Part shown: piece after piece, positions 8,043 to 15,971 of the stretch | Position numbering within the stretch: position 1 is the first letter of the stretch | How the letters are laid out: the number at the start of each line of letters is the position of its first letter | DNA from: Mesostigma viride | Lineage: Eukaryota > Streptophyta > Mesostigmatophyceae > Mesostigmatales > Mesostigmataceae | Direction of reading: 5' to 3' | Assembly: GCA_009746045.1 (NCBI GenBank) | Contig: RPFO01000160.1 | Coordinates: forward strand, 1 to 21,827 | Length of the DNA stretch: 21,827 bases | The notes under the pieces: model-generated | Database searches by the model: none | What the model saw: the letters and a program-made list of their open reading frames with translations, nothing else | Told to the model about the DNA's origin: nothing | Translations under genes and position numbers: made by a program

Positions 8043-9554
8043 GTGATGCGTGAGGTCCCGCGGGCTTCCTCTACCGGGCCGTCGGGCTGGCGCTACGAGC
8101 ACTTGGAGGTCCTGGTGGGGCATGGGGGCGAGGACATTCTCTTTGACACCCTCATTGACCTGGCGGCTGGTCGCGTTCCTCCCGCTGCGCGCGAGTGGTT
8201 AGCGGGCGCTCGCCTCCTCGCTCTGCTCAAGGGTGTCTTGCCCCCCCCCGAGGGCAAGGTGCGCCCGATCGCCTGCGGTGAGGTGCTCCGCAAGCTCGTG
8301 GGCAAAGTGATCTGCCGCCAAAAGGCGCCCGAGCTCCGTGCCTTTTTCTGCCCGCCCCTCGCAGCGGGTGAGACCTCGGTGGCGGCCCAGCTGGGGGTGA
8401 CGACTCCAGGCGGGGCGGATATCCTCATCCATTCGGTGCAGGCCTACCTCGAGGCCCACCCCACCCACGCTGTCGTCAAGGTCGACTGCCACAACGCGTT
8501 CAACAGTCTGTCCCGCGCCAGCATGTTTGCGGCCGTCATGGAGTCCTTCGAGGACTTGTACGCTTGGACAGCCGTGTGCTACGGCCAGCCCGGCCAACTG
8601 GTTCACATCATGGAGGACGGCACTCGCGGCGGCCTGCTGTCGCGGTCGGGCACCCAGCAAGGGGACCCCCTGGGACCCCTGTACTTTGCCGCCCCCCTCC
8701 AGGGTTGCCTCCAAGCGGTCCATGCTGCCCACCCGGCGGTCGCTATTCAGGCCTACTTGGATGATATCTACCTGCTGGGCCCTGTGCCGGACACCACCGC
8801 GGCTCTGCTGGCACTGCAGACCGCGGTGGCCGACATCAACCTCCAGTTGACCCTTGCCAAGTGCGCGGTGTACTCGCCCCAAGGTGATTGCTCCGGCTTT
8901 CCGCCCCAGCTCTTGGGCCGGGACGAGCGCCTCCATGGGTTGGATGTCCTCGGCGTTCCGGTTGGCGACCCCGCGTTTGTCATCGATGCTCTGCGGGCCG
9001 CCCTCGAGGCACGCACTGAGGTACTGCCCTTGATTGCGCGCCTTCATGATTCGCAGACCAAGGGTCTGCTTCTGTGGTTTTGCGCTCACCCTCGCGTCGT
9101 TCACTGGCTCCGGGGCGCTCTTCCGTCTCAGGTCCGGCTGGCCGCCGAGGGCCACGACGAACGCATCCAGTCGGCCTTGGCGCAGCTGGTCCCGGGCCCC
9201 GACCTCCCGCCACATGCTATTCGCATTGCCTCCCTGCCTGCACGGATGGGTGGCTGCGGTCTGACTCGTGCCGCCCGGCTGGCCCCAGCAGCCTTTTTGG
9301 GCTCCGTCGCTCAGTCGTGGGCGGAAAGCTGCCGGCTCCTGCCCCTTTTGGCAACGGCAGCGCCTGACCTCCTGGACCCCAGCAGCCCTTTGCCCTTCGT
9401 CACCGCCATCCAGGAGGCCTATGCTGAGATCCAGCAGGCCTGTTCTCCCGTCCGTGCCGCTCAGGCGGTACAGCGCCACCTCCCTCGCGGCACTCCCTCG
9501 GTCGCCTGGAGGCGTTCAATCTCCCGCCGCATTCCCTGCTCGCGTCATCGATAA
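8043..9554 (+). CDS. Reverse transcriptase domain of the RLE retrotransposon (N-terminally truncated)
   Basis: The 503-codon frame carries a full set of RT motifs. STGPSGWRYEHLEVL (residues 10-24) is the pre-finger segment of this RT group. LLALLKG (58-64) and GKVRPIACGEVLRKLVGKVI (71-90) follow. Motif A is VVKVDCHNAFNSLSR (144-158) with catalytic Asp148. Motif B is GTQQGDPLGPL (203-213). Motif C is AYLDDIYLL (237-245), with YLDD encoded at 8754-8765. The enzyme copies element RNA at a nicked target. I take GTG at 8043 only as the first start-like codon; the frame is open back to about 8019 and the true N-terminus is lost. Codon use is strongly GC-rich, unlike the AT-rich repeats that flank it. 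The frame ends at TAA 9552-9554 because of a frame change, not at a natural C-terminus. Confidence 0.85.
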   Translation: MMREVPRASSTGPSGWRYEHLEVLVGHGGEDILFDTLIDLAAGRVPPAAREWLAGARLLALLKGVLPPPEGKVRPIACGEVLRKLVGKVICRQKAPELRAFFCPPLAAGETSVAAQLGVTTPGGADILIHSVQAYLEAHPTHAVVKVDCHNAFNSLSRASMFAAVMESFEDLYAWTAVCYGQPGQLVHIMEDGTRGGLLSRSGTQQGDPLGPLYFAAPLQGCLQAVHAAHPAVAIQAYLDDIYLLGPVPDTTAALLALQTAVADINLQLTLAKCAVYSPQGDCSGFPPQLLGRDERLHGLDVLGVPVGDPAFVIDALRAALEARTEVLPLIARLHDSQTKGLLLWFCAHPRVVHWLRGALPSQVRLAAEGHDERIQSALAQLVPGPDLPPHAIRIASLPARMGGCGLTRAARLAPAAFLGSVAQSWAESCRLLPLLATAAPDLLDPSSPLPFVTAIQEAYAEIQQACSPVRAAQAVQRHLPRGTPSVAWRRSISRRIPCSRHR

Positions 9555-10410
9555 ACACCAGAAAACCTACGCGGGTATTCTGCACACGGCTGATTGGATT
9601 GCTCTTTTCGCGGACCTCAACGCCCAGGGACGTGCGTGGCTGTTCTCGCTTTCCTTGCGGAGTGTGGGCTCGGCGTACCTTCGTGCTCTTCCCATGGCCC
9701 CCCCATTCGCCTTGGCTCCCAGCCACTACTCGGTGGCGCTCCGGCACCAGCTATTTGCCCCGCAGCCTCTTGTTCCGGCCGGGCGGCCTTGTGGTAGCTG
9801 TGGGCAGCCGCTGGATCCCACGGGGACTCACTACCTTGCCTGCATGGGGGGCCAACAGAATCAGAATTGGTATTTGTATTTGCACACTGTCCTCCTGACG
9901 GTGGTGCTCGCCATGATTCGGTCGGTTTTCCCCCACGCGAACATCCGGTCCGAGGATGCGGATGGCGCTGCCTTCTATTCCCCCAACCACCGGCCTGACA
10001 TCGTGGTGCTGGACTTTGAGGGGGGTGGCCGGCATCTGCTTATTGACGTTTCGGTGGCGCGGCCCTTGGCTCTTAGCCACGTGGCTGGGGCCTCCCTCAC
10101 GGCAGGTTACACGGCGGACCGGGCGGAGCGGGCCAAGCTCCTGGCCTACGGCGACGTCGGGCACCATCGTGTGGTGCCCTTTGTCCTGGAGGAGTTTGGG
10201 GCCATGGGGCCCCTGACCTCCGCCTTCTTCAAGGAGTGTTGCCGGCTCCGGGAGGACCGGCTGGACCTGGAGGGCCAGCGGGCCCCATGGTCGGCGCGGA
10301 CCTGGACGTCATATTGGCGTCAGCGCTTGTCGGTGGCGCTGACTCGGGCCATGGCGGACATCATGCTCCGCCGTACGCGGGCTGATTTTGCGGTGCAGCA
10401 GGGCTATTAG
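9490..10410 (+). CDS. CCHC finger and restriction-like endonuclease domain of the RLE retrotransposon
   Basis: This continues the protein in another frame after an indel in about 9480-9540. The open frame formally begins at 9268 but its first part is out-of-frame shadow. The order is: a helical segment HTADWIALFADLNAQGRAWL, then SLSLRSVGSAYLRALP; a finger C-x2-C-x9-H-x3-C at 9790-9843; and the nuclease core RPDIVVLDF...LLIDVSV, a PD-x15-D arrangement with Asp codons at 9997-9999 and 10045-10047. This matches the PD-(D/E)xK-like endonuclease that nicks the target in R2-type elements. A C-terminal helical tail ends FAVQQGY. In family members the region is fused to the RT, so I read this as the same ORF with one net frameshift. 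Between the two frames, LGRLEAFNLPPHSLLA in the third frame also looks protein-like, so two small indels are possible. Confidence 0.8.
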   Translation, partial: ALPRSPGGVQSPAAFPARVIDKHQKTYAGILHTADWIALFADLNAQGRAWLFSLSLRSVGSAYLRALPMAPPFALAPSHYSVALRHQLFAPQPLVPAGRPCGSCGQPLDPTGTHYLACMGGQQNQNWYLYLHTVLLTVVLAMIRSVFPHANIRSEDADGAAFYSPNHRPDIVVLDFEGGGRHLLIDVSVARPLALSHVAGASLTAGYTADRAERAKLLAYGDVGHHRVVPFVLEEFGAMGPLTSAFFKECCRLREDRLDLEGQRAPWSARTWTSYWRQRLSVALTRAMADIMLRRTRADFAVQQGY

Positions 10411-10552
10411 GTTCCTCCCGTTAGGCGTTTCCATTGGTCTTATCGTAGTATAGAGCTTTGACATGGCTCTGTATATAGGTTTATAGCTGGGCGTTTGCTT
10501 TGGTTTGAGTGATTTCACTCTGCTGTAAGTAATTATATTTTTAATATATATT
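10411..10552 (+). other. 3' UTR of the RLE retrotransposon
   Basis: The stretch from the stop codon to the terminal TTTTTAATATATATTA is shared with the second copy at 13276-13424. It differs there by a 7-bp insertion, CGTACTTCGTAGTA against CGTAGTA. The last 85 or so bases are the piece found five times in the window and are probably the RNA segment recognised by the element's RT. Confidence 0.7.
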
Positions 10553-10555
10553 AGG
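10469..10555 (+). repeat. RLE-element 3' terminus, copy B
   Basis: The genuine 3' end of the long copy, CTGTATATAGGTTTATAGCT through TTTTTAATATATATTAGG. It is fused without spacer to copy C, the two sharing TAGG. Confidence 0.9.
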
Positions 10556-10629
10556 TTTATAGCTGGGCGTTTGCTTTGGTTTGAGTGATTTCACTCTGCT
10601 ATAAGTAATTATATTTTTAATATATATTA
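10552..10629 (+). repeat. RLE-element 3' terminus, copy C
   Basis: TAGGTTTATAGCTGGGCGTT through TTTTTAATATATATTA, about 78 bp, in direct tandem after copy B. It differs from copy B by one base (CTGCTATAAG against CTGCTGTAAG). It looks like an extreme 5'-truncated insertion into the tail of the long copy. Confidence 0.9.
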
Positions 10630-10704
10630 TAAAAATATAATTACTTACAGCAGAGTGAAATCACTCGAACCAAAGCAAACGCCCAGCTATAAACCTATAG
10701 GTAT
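10554..10704. other. Long hairpin formed by copies C and D
   Basis: The two arms, each about 65-70 nt, are complementary with about two mismatches and are separated by only a few bases of ATATATAT. RNA crossing this site from either side would fold into a nearly perfect double-stranded hairpin. The DNA would also be cruciform-prone. Confidence 0.8.
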
Positions 10705-10706
10705 AT
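10622..10706 (-). repeat. RLE-element 3' terminus, inverted copy D
   Basis: The reverse complement reads ...TAGGTTTATAGCTGGGCGTT... to ...TAATTATATTTTTATAATAT, with GGTTCGAG in place of GGTTTGAG. It is tail to tail with copy C. To its right no body of a minus-oriented element is recognisable, so it too is only a 3' end. Confidence 0.9.
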
Positions 10707-11479
10707 ATACCTTCCACCCCATATATGTCATCATGCAGGCCTTCTAGGCCCTCTCCCCAAGCCGCCCTGTGTGAGCTCGACCCTGAGGCATGAATTACCA
10801 TCATCATGGCGCGGTGCAGGTGCACCTTGTGCACCCAGATGGCAGGTGATAGTTGTACATCCTACACCTGCAGTTTGTCGCCCTGATTGTATTACAAACC
10901 CATGCATAGATGCCCCTTTCTCAGGGCTACAGTATGTGTTACATATGCTCGGACCCACGGAGCTATGTTAATTAATTAATGGAAATAAACAACACCCATT
11001 CAGTTCACCGGGAAAAAAAGGGAAAAAAAAAAAAACCTCAAGTTTTTTTCTGGGTAAATGGGTATTTTTTATTATTAACCAATTGGGATGAATATCGTTA
11101 GGTAAAAGGGTACCACGTATCGACCAGCTGGTTACCCAATGGCCATGATGTGTACTGTAATGTGGTAGGTGATATGTTTAGAAGGGAGCAGTATGTGACG
11201 AGGGAAGCCAGATGACACGCGTCAGGTCACCGACCGTGAGGAATACAAGTAAAGACCCTGTTGCCTCCCAGGAGATCACGGAAAAGCTCTACGGGGCTGG
11301 GCTAGCGCTCGCGCTTGCCATCGTTCAGTTGTTGGGCCCGGGGTCCCACACCTTGAGTTCTTCTTGAGCCAATAGCCAAGCGCGACGCATTGCTGAGTTC
11401 CAGAGGAAGATAAACCGCCGCACGTACCACAGCTGCTTTGGTGTTCGTAAAACTCCCAAGTTTGTCTGTCGGACCGGCA
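10707..11479. other. Unassigned region, no gene recognised
   Basis: It contains an A-rich and T-rich patch at about 11012-11080 (runs of A, then a run of T) and short TTAATTAATTAATG. The open frames are short, conflict across strands and have no recognised motif. No retroelement body matches copy D in orientation. Confidence 0.3.
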
Positions 11480-11513
11480 CCGGCGCGGGAATAAACTAAA
11501 CTCAACTCAACTC
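11480..11513 (+). repeat. Shared GGCGCGGGAATAAACT block with (AACTC)n tail, copy 2
   Basis: CCGGCGCGGGAATAAACT followed by AAACTCAACTCAACTC. It matches 2571-2609 in block and pentamer tail, with different flanks. Confidence 0.6.
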
Positions 11514-12420
11514 CCAGTTTGGTCCGACGGGGCGCTGACCTGCGCTGACAGACGTGAAGCGAGCTCCAAAATCGACCTGGCGCCAGAATTGCTGGTGTGT
11601 GCTCAAGTTGGCTTTTTGAGGACGGCGCGAGGAAAACAGGATCGAAGCCGTGCATGCGCTCGGCAAACACCCACGGCGCCTGGCTTTCAGGAAAGGTGCG
11701 CGCTGCCGCGCTCACCGTGAGACAGAAAATTCAGGGGGTTTGAGAGCTGAGAAGAACCTGCAATCGCACTCCCATAATAAGGGTTTCAATCATTGGTGAG
11801 TTGGTGGTGGGCAGTCGACTCAGAAGCCTGGAGGCCGACATGCATAATTTTCGCCCTTCTAAAATGCTAACCTCGACGTTGTGTCTTTACGAGAAGACAC
11901 TAGCTGGCTGTTTGCGACCGACAAGCCCGGAGCGAGTGTGCACCGACTACCCCCCCCCCCCCCCTGGTCGGGGGGGGGGGGGGGGGGGGCTGACCCCGCG
12001 CGGTCTCAACCCACCCCTCAACCTCACCCCCCTACCAAGGGTGGGGGGTAGGGGGTACCCCCCCCCCCCTTTCCGGCCCCCTTCCCCCGCCTTCCTCCCC
12101 TCCTCCCCACCTTACCCTATTGGACCCCCTTTTCCCCCCAGTTTCCCCCCCACAATCCGCGCTCCCGCGGGCACGTTCACCCAGTTCACTCCAACGCCAC
12201 GACGCCCCCCTAGGTTGGCAAATACGGCGTACTTAAGCATCACACCACCTCCACCACCTCCACCATCGCGGCGCAGCTCAAGCAACAAGCACTCGACCTA
12301 ATCGTGAGGAGGCCGAGCTCGACAAGCACAGCCACAATTAACGTCATAGTCAAGCACTTCGACCTGAGCCGGCAGACGAGACCTCGACGACTCTTCTCAC
12401 GATATTTTTGCCCCCGTGCA
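11514..12420. other. Unassigned, C-rich low-complexity region
   Basis: No gene is recognised. From about 11945 to 12210 the plus strand is extremely C-rich, with repeated C and G homopolymers and (CCACCT)-type repeats near 12245. Any frame here gives only Pro/Gly-rich sequence. The base quality of the assembly may be poor in this part. The right end may belong to the degraded ORF1-like piece that follows. Confidence 0.35.
11950..11989. repeat. C15 / G20 homopolymer pair
   Basis: Fifteen C (11950-11964), TGGTC, then twenty G (11970-11989). The two runs can pair as a hairpin, and the G run could form a quadruplex. Lengths are likely to be unreliable. Confidence 0.85.
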
Positions 12421-12421
12421 A

Positions 12422-12716
12422 CTCACTAGTGAGCTGCGGATGTCGGCCGTCCGCCTCCCCCGCACGCGGGGTAAGGCTGGCCGGGCACCCGTGCTCCTCA
12501 TCTTTAAGTACATGGCGGACAAGCTGTTGTTGCCGCAAGAAGCTCTTGCTGACTCGCTACACGCTGGACGACGACTTGCCCCTGGCCCAGCAACAACGGC
12601 GACGCAAGCTATGGCCGACCTTCAGCTCCGGCAGAGCGTGGGGGGAAACCGGTATACTGAAGGGGGGCGCGGGTCATCCACGTTGACCACAAGCCTTGGC
12701 AGGCACCTCCTGCCAC
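12422..12716 (+). pseudogene. Possible LINE ORF1-like (nucleic-acid-chaperone) remnant
   Basis: Three frames in succession give pieces that together resemble the RRM/C-terminal part of L1-type ORF1 proteins. GRAPVLLIFKYMADKLLLPQ comes first, then TRYTLDDDLPLAQQQRRRKL followed by WPTF, then RVIHVDHKPWQAPPATP. The family pattern is a 'rpVlv.F....dK..vl' strand, then a 'tlDdDLT..qq.rR..lwp' helix, then an 'F+g..l.vdg' strand. ORF1 proteins bind the element RNA. At least two frameshifts break this piece, and it is cut at about 12743 by the insertion of the short RLE copy. The call rests on visual pattern matching; no ORF2 of the same element lies next to it. Confidence 0.4.
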
Positions 12717-12743
12717 CCCAGAAAACTCAGTCTAGGGAATATA

Positions 12744-13275
12744 TATTTGCACACTGTCCTCCTGACGGTGGTGCTCGCCATGATTCGGTCGGTTTTCCCC
12801 CACGCGAACATCCGGTCCGAGGATGCGGATGGCGCTGCCTTCTATTCCCCCAACCACCGGCCTGACATCGTGGTGCTGGACTTTGAGGGGGGTGGCCGGC
12901 ATCTGCTTATTGACGTTTCGGTGGCGCGGCCCTTGGCTCTTAGCCACGTGGCTGGGGCCTCCTCACGGCAGGTTACACGGCGGACCGGGCGGAGCGGGCC
13001 AAGCTCCTGGCCTACGGCGACGTCGGGCACCATCGTGTGGTGCCCTTTGTCCTGGAGGAGTTTGGGGCCATGGGGCCCCTGACCTCCGCCTTCTTCAAGG
13101 AGTGTTGCCGGCTCCGGGAGGACCGGCTGGACCTGGAGGGCCAGCGGCCCCATGGTCGGCGCGGACCTGGACGTCATATTGGCGTCAGCGCTTGTCGGTG
13201 GCGCTGACTCGGGCCATGGCGGACATCATGCTCCGCCGTACGCGGGCTGATTTTGCGGTGCAGCAGGGCTATTAG
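12744..13275 (+). pseudogene. RLE endonuclease domain fragment (frameshifted)
   Basis: It encodes the part after the CCHC finger: HTVLLTVVLAMIRSVFPHAN, then the RPDIVVLDF...LLIDVSV nuclease core, intact in frame, then the C-terminal tail ending FAVQQGY at TAG 13273-13275. Relative to the long copy one C is missing from a CCC at about 12961, after GASS, and one G from a GGG at about 13147. Each deletion shifts the frame. Without RT and finger it cannot be autonomous. Both deletions lie in homopolymers, so sequencing error is possible. Confidence 0.85.
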
Positions 13276-13340
13276 GTTCCTCCCGTTAGGCGTTTCCATT
13301 GGTCTTATCGTACTTCGTAGTATAGAGCTTTGACATGGCT

Positions 13341-13424
13341 CTGTATATAGGTTTATAGCTGGGCGTTTGCTTTGGTTTGAGTGATTTCACTCTGCTGTAA
13401 GTAATTATATTTTTAATATATATT
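13341..13424 (+). repeat. RLE-element 3' terminus, copy E
   Basis: CTGTATATAGGTTTATAGCT through TTTTTAATATATATT, the natural 3' end of the short copy. It is followed after about 15 bp by the first satellite unit. Confidence 0.9.
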
Positions 13425-13439
13425 TGCTGGAATATATAT

Positions 13440-15971
13440 TTCCTGGATTGAGACACGTTTTTTTCTTCATGCACAGCTGAAAAAACCTGCGCCGAGGTGC
13501 GGCACCGCGGCCTACGGTAGTGATTACTGTCTGCGACACGCCCGGGGCTGGCTGCATCTACCTGTCGGCCAATTGTGACCCGTGGGCTAGGCGAATTTGA
13601 ATGCGGCTTTCCCGTTAGTTGTGGCTCCACCGCTCCAGTTTTCTAGGCTGACATGATGAACCGACGGGGGTTCCTGGATTGAGACACGTTTTTTTCTTCA
13701 TGCACAGCTGAAAAAACCTGCGCCGAGGTGCGGCACCGCGGCCTACGTAGTGATTACTGTCTGCGACACGCCCGGGGCTGGCTGCATCTACCTGTCGGCC
13801 AATTGTGACCCGTGGGCTAGGCGAATTTGAATGCGGCTTTCCCGTTAGTTGTGGCTCCACCGCTCCAGTTTTCTAGGCTGACATGATGAACCGACGGGGG
13901 TTCCTGGATTGAGACACGTTTTTTTCTTCATGCACAGCTGAAAAAACCTGCGCCGAGGTGCGGCACCGCGGCCTACGTAGTGATTACTGTCTGCGACACG
14001 CCCGGGGCTGGCTGCATCTACCTGTCGGCCAATTGTGACCCGTGGGCTAGGCGAATTTGAATGCGGCTTTCCCGTTAGTTGTGGCTCCACCGCTCCAGTT
14101 TTCTAGGCTGACATGATGAACCGACGGGGGTTCCTGGATTGAGACACGTTTTTTTCTTCATGCACAGCTGAAAAAACCTGCGCCGAGGTGCGGCACCGCG
14201 GCCTACGTAGTGATTACTGTCTGCGACACGCCCGGGGCTGGCTGCATCTACCTGTCGGCCAATTGTGACCCGTGGGCTAGGCGAATTTGAATGCGGCTTT
14301 CCCGTTAGTTGTGGCTCCACCGCTCCAGTTTTCTAGGCTGACATGATGAACCGACGGGGGTTCCTGGATTGAGACACGTTTTTTTCTTCATGCACAGCTG
14401 AAAAAACCTGCGCCGAGGTGCGGCACCGCGGCCTACGTAGTGATTACTGTCTGCGACACGCCCGGGGCTGGCTGCATCTACCTGTCGGCCAATTGTGACC
14501 CGTGGGCTAGGCGAATTTGAATGCGGCTTTCCCGTTAGTTGTGGCTCCACCGCTCCAGTTTTCTAGGCTGACATGATGAACCGACGGGGGTTCCTGGATT
14601 GAGACACGTTTTTTTCTTCATGCACAGCTGAAAAAACCTGCGCCGAGGTGCGGCACCGCGGCCTACGTAGTGATTACTGTCTGCGACACGCCCGGGGCTG
14701 GCTGCATCTACCTGTCGGCCAATTGTGACCCGTGGGCTAGGCGAATTTGAATGCGGCTTTCCCGTTAGTTGTGGCTCCACCGCTCCAGTTTTCTAGGCTG
14801 ACATGATGAACCGACGGGGGTTCCTGGATTGAGACACGTTTTTTTCTTCATGCACAGCTGAAAAAACCTGCGCCGAGGTGCGGCACCGCGGCCTACGTAG
14901 TGATTACTGTCTGCGACACGCCCGGGGCTGGCTGCATCTACCTGTCGGCCAATTGTGACCCGTGGGCTAGGCGAATTTGAATGCGGCTTTCCCGTTAGTT
15001 GTGGCTCCACCGCTCCAGTTTTCTAGGCTGACATGATGAACCGACGGGGGTTCCTGGATTGAGACACGTTTTTTTCTTCATGCACAGCTGAAAAAACCTG
15101 CGCCGAGGTGCGGCACCGCGGCCTACCGTAGTGATTACTGTCTGCGACACGCCCGGGGCTGGCTGCATCTACCTGTCGGCCAATTGTGACCCGTGGGCTA
15201 GGCGAATTTGAATGCGGCTTTCCCGTTAGTTGTGGCTCCACCGCTCCAGTTTTCTAGGCTGACATGATGAACCGACGGGGGTTCCTGGATTGAGACACGT
15301 TTTTTTCTTCATGCACAGCTGAAAAAACCTGCGCCGAGGTGCGGCACCGCGGCCTACGTAGTGATTACTGTCTGCGACACGCCCGGGGCTGGCTGCATCT
15401 ACCTGTCGGCCAATTGTGACCCGTGGGCTAGGCGAATTTGAATGCGGCTTTCCCGTTAGTTGTGGCTCCACCGCTCCAGTTTTCTAGGCTGACATGATGA
15501 ACCGACGGGGGTTCCTGGATTGAGACACGTTTTTTTCTTCATGCACAGCTGAAAAAACCTGCGCCGAGGTGCGGCACCGCGGCCTACGTAGTGATTACTG
15601 TCTGCGACACGCCCGGGGCTGGCTGCATCTACCTGTCGGCCAATTGTGACCCGTGGGCTAGGCGAATTTGAATGCGGCTTTCCCGTTAGTTGTGGCTCCA
15701 CCGCTCCAGTTTTCTAGGCTGACATGATGAACCGACGGGGGTTCCTGGATTGAGACACGTTTTTTTCTTCATGCACAGCTGAAAAAACCTGCGCCGAGGT
15801 GCGGCACCGCGGCCTACGTAGTGATTACTGTCTGCGACACGCCCGGGGCTGGCTGCATCTACCTGTCGGCCAATTGTGACCCGTGGGCTAGGCGAATTTG
15901 AATGCGGCTTTCCCGTTAGTTGTGGCTCCACCGCTCCAGTTTTCTAGGCTGACATGATGAACCGACGGGGG
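13440..15971 (+). repeat. Satellite block I (T-type units 1-11)
   Basis: Units in which the T-run is followed by CTTCATGCAC. Unit 1 (13440-13670) has CCTACGGTAGTG instead of CCTACGTAGTG. Unit 8 (15051-15281) has CCTACCGTAGTG. Confidence 0.9.

Larger units (their letters stand above)
8030..10552 (+). mobile_element. R2/NeSL-superfamily-like RLE non-LTR retrotransposon, 5'-truncated
   Basis: Domain order is RT, then CCHC zinc finger, then restriction-like endonuclease, which is the established architecture of RLE-encoding LINEs (R2, CRE, NeSL, Hero groups). Coding sequence begins directly at the junction with repeat A. The frame reads through the junction as GCFLEV before MREVPRASST, and a TAA inside copy A lies upstream, so the N-terminus (fingers, DNA-binding zinc fingers) is missing through 5' truncation. 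The coding region ends at TAG 10408-10410, followed by a 3' UTR of about 140 bp ending in TTTTTAATATATATTA. There is no poly(A) tail. Near identity to the copy at 12744-13424 suggests recent activity or recent duplication. Confidence 0.85.
12744..13424 (+). mobile_element. Second RLE retrotransposon copy, strongly 5'-truncated
   Basis: Homology to the long copy starts at TATTTGCACACTG (9877 there) and continues to the shared 3' terminus. Over about 680 bp I find only two one-base deletions and one 7-bp insertion. The sharp 5' end with an intact 3' end is the standard outcome of incomplete target-primed reverse transcription. The left junction is AGGGAATATA/TATTTGC, and the right end is followed by TTGCTGGAATATATATTTCC and then the satellite. 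Confidence 0.9.

Noticed and set aside
8199-9479. Long minus-strand open frame of 426 codons opposite the RT
   Set aside because: It is a shadow of the GC-rich RT coding strand. The plus strand has the full ordered RT motif set and this frame has no recognised motif.
10554-10704. Rho-independent-type terminator
   Set aside because: The window is eukaryotic in character and the stem is made of two retroelement ends, much longer than a terminator and without the usual GC stem plus U tract.
10552-10706. Twin-priming inversion as the source of the C/D inverted repeat
   Set aside because: Twin priming joins different parts of one element, whereas both arms here carry the same 3' terminus.
11302-11715. 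137-codon minus-strand open frame
   Set aside because: It spans the shared (AACTC)n repeat block and has no recognisable domain or start context.
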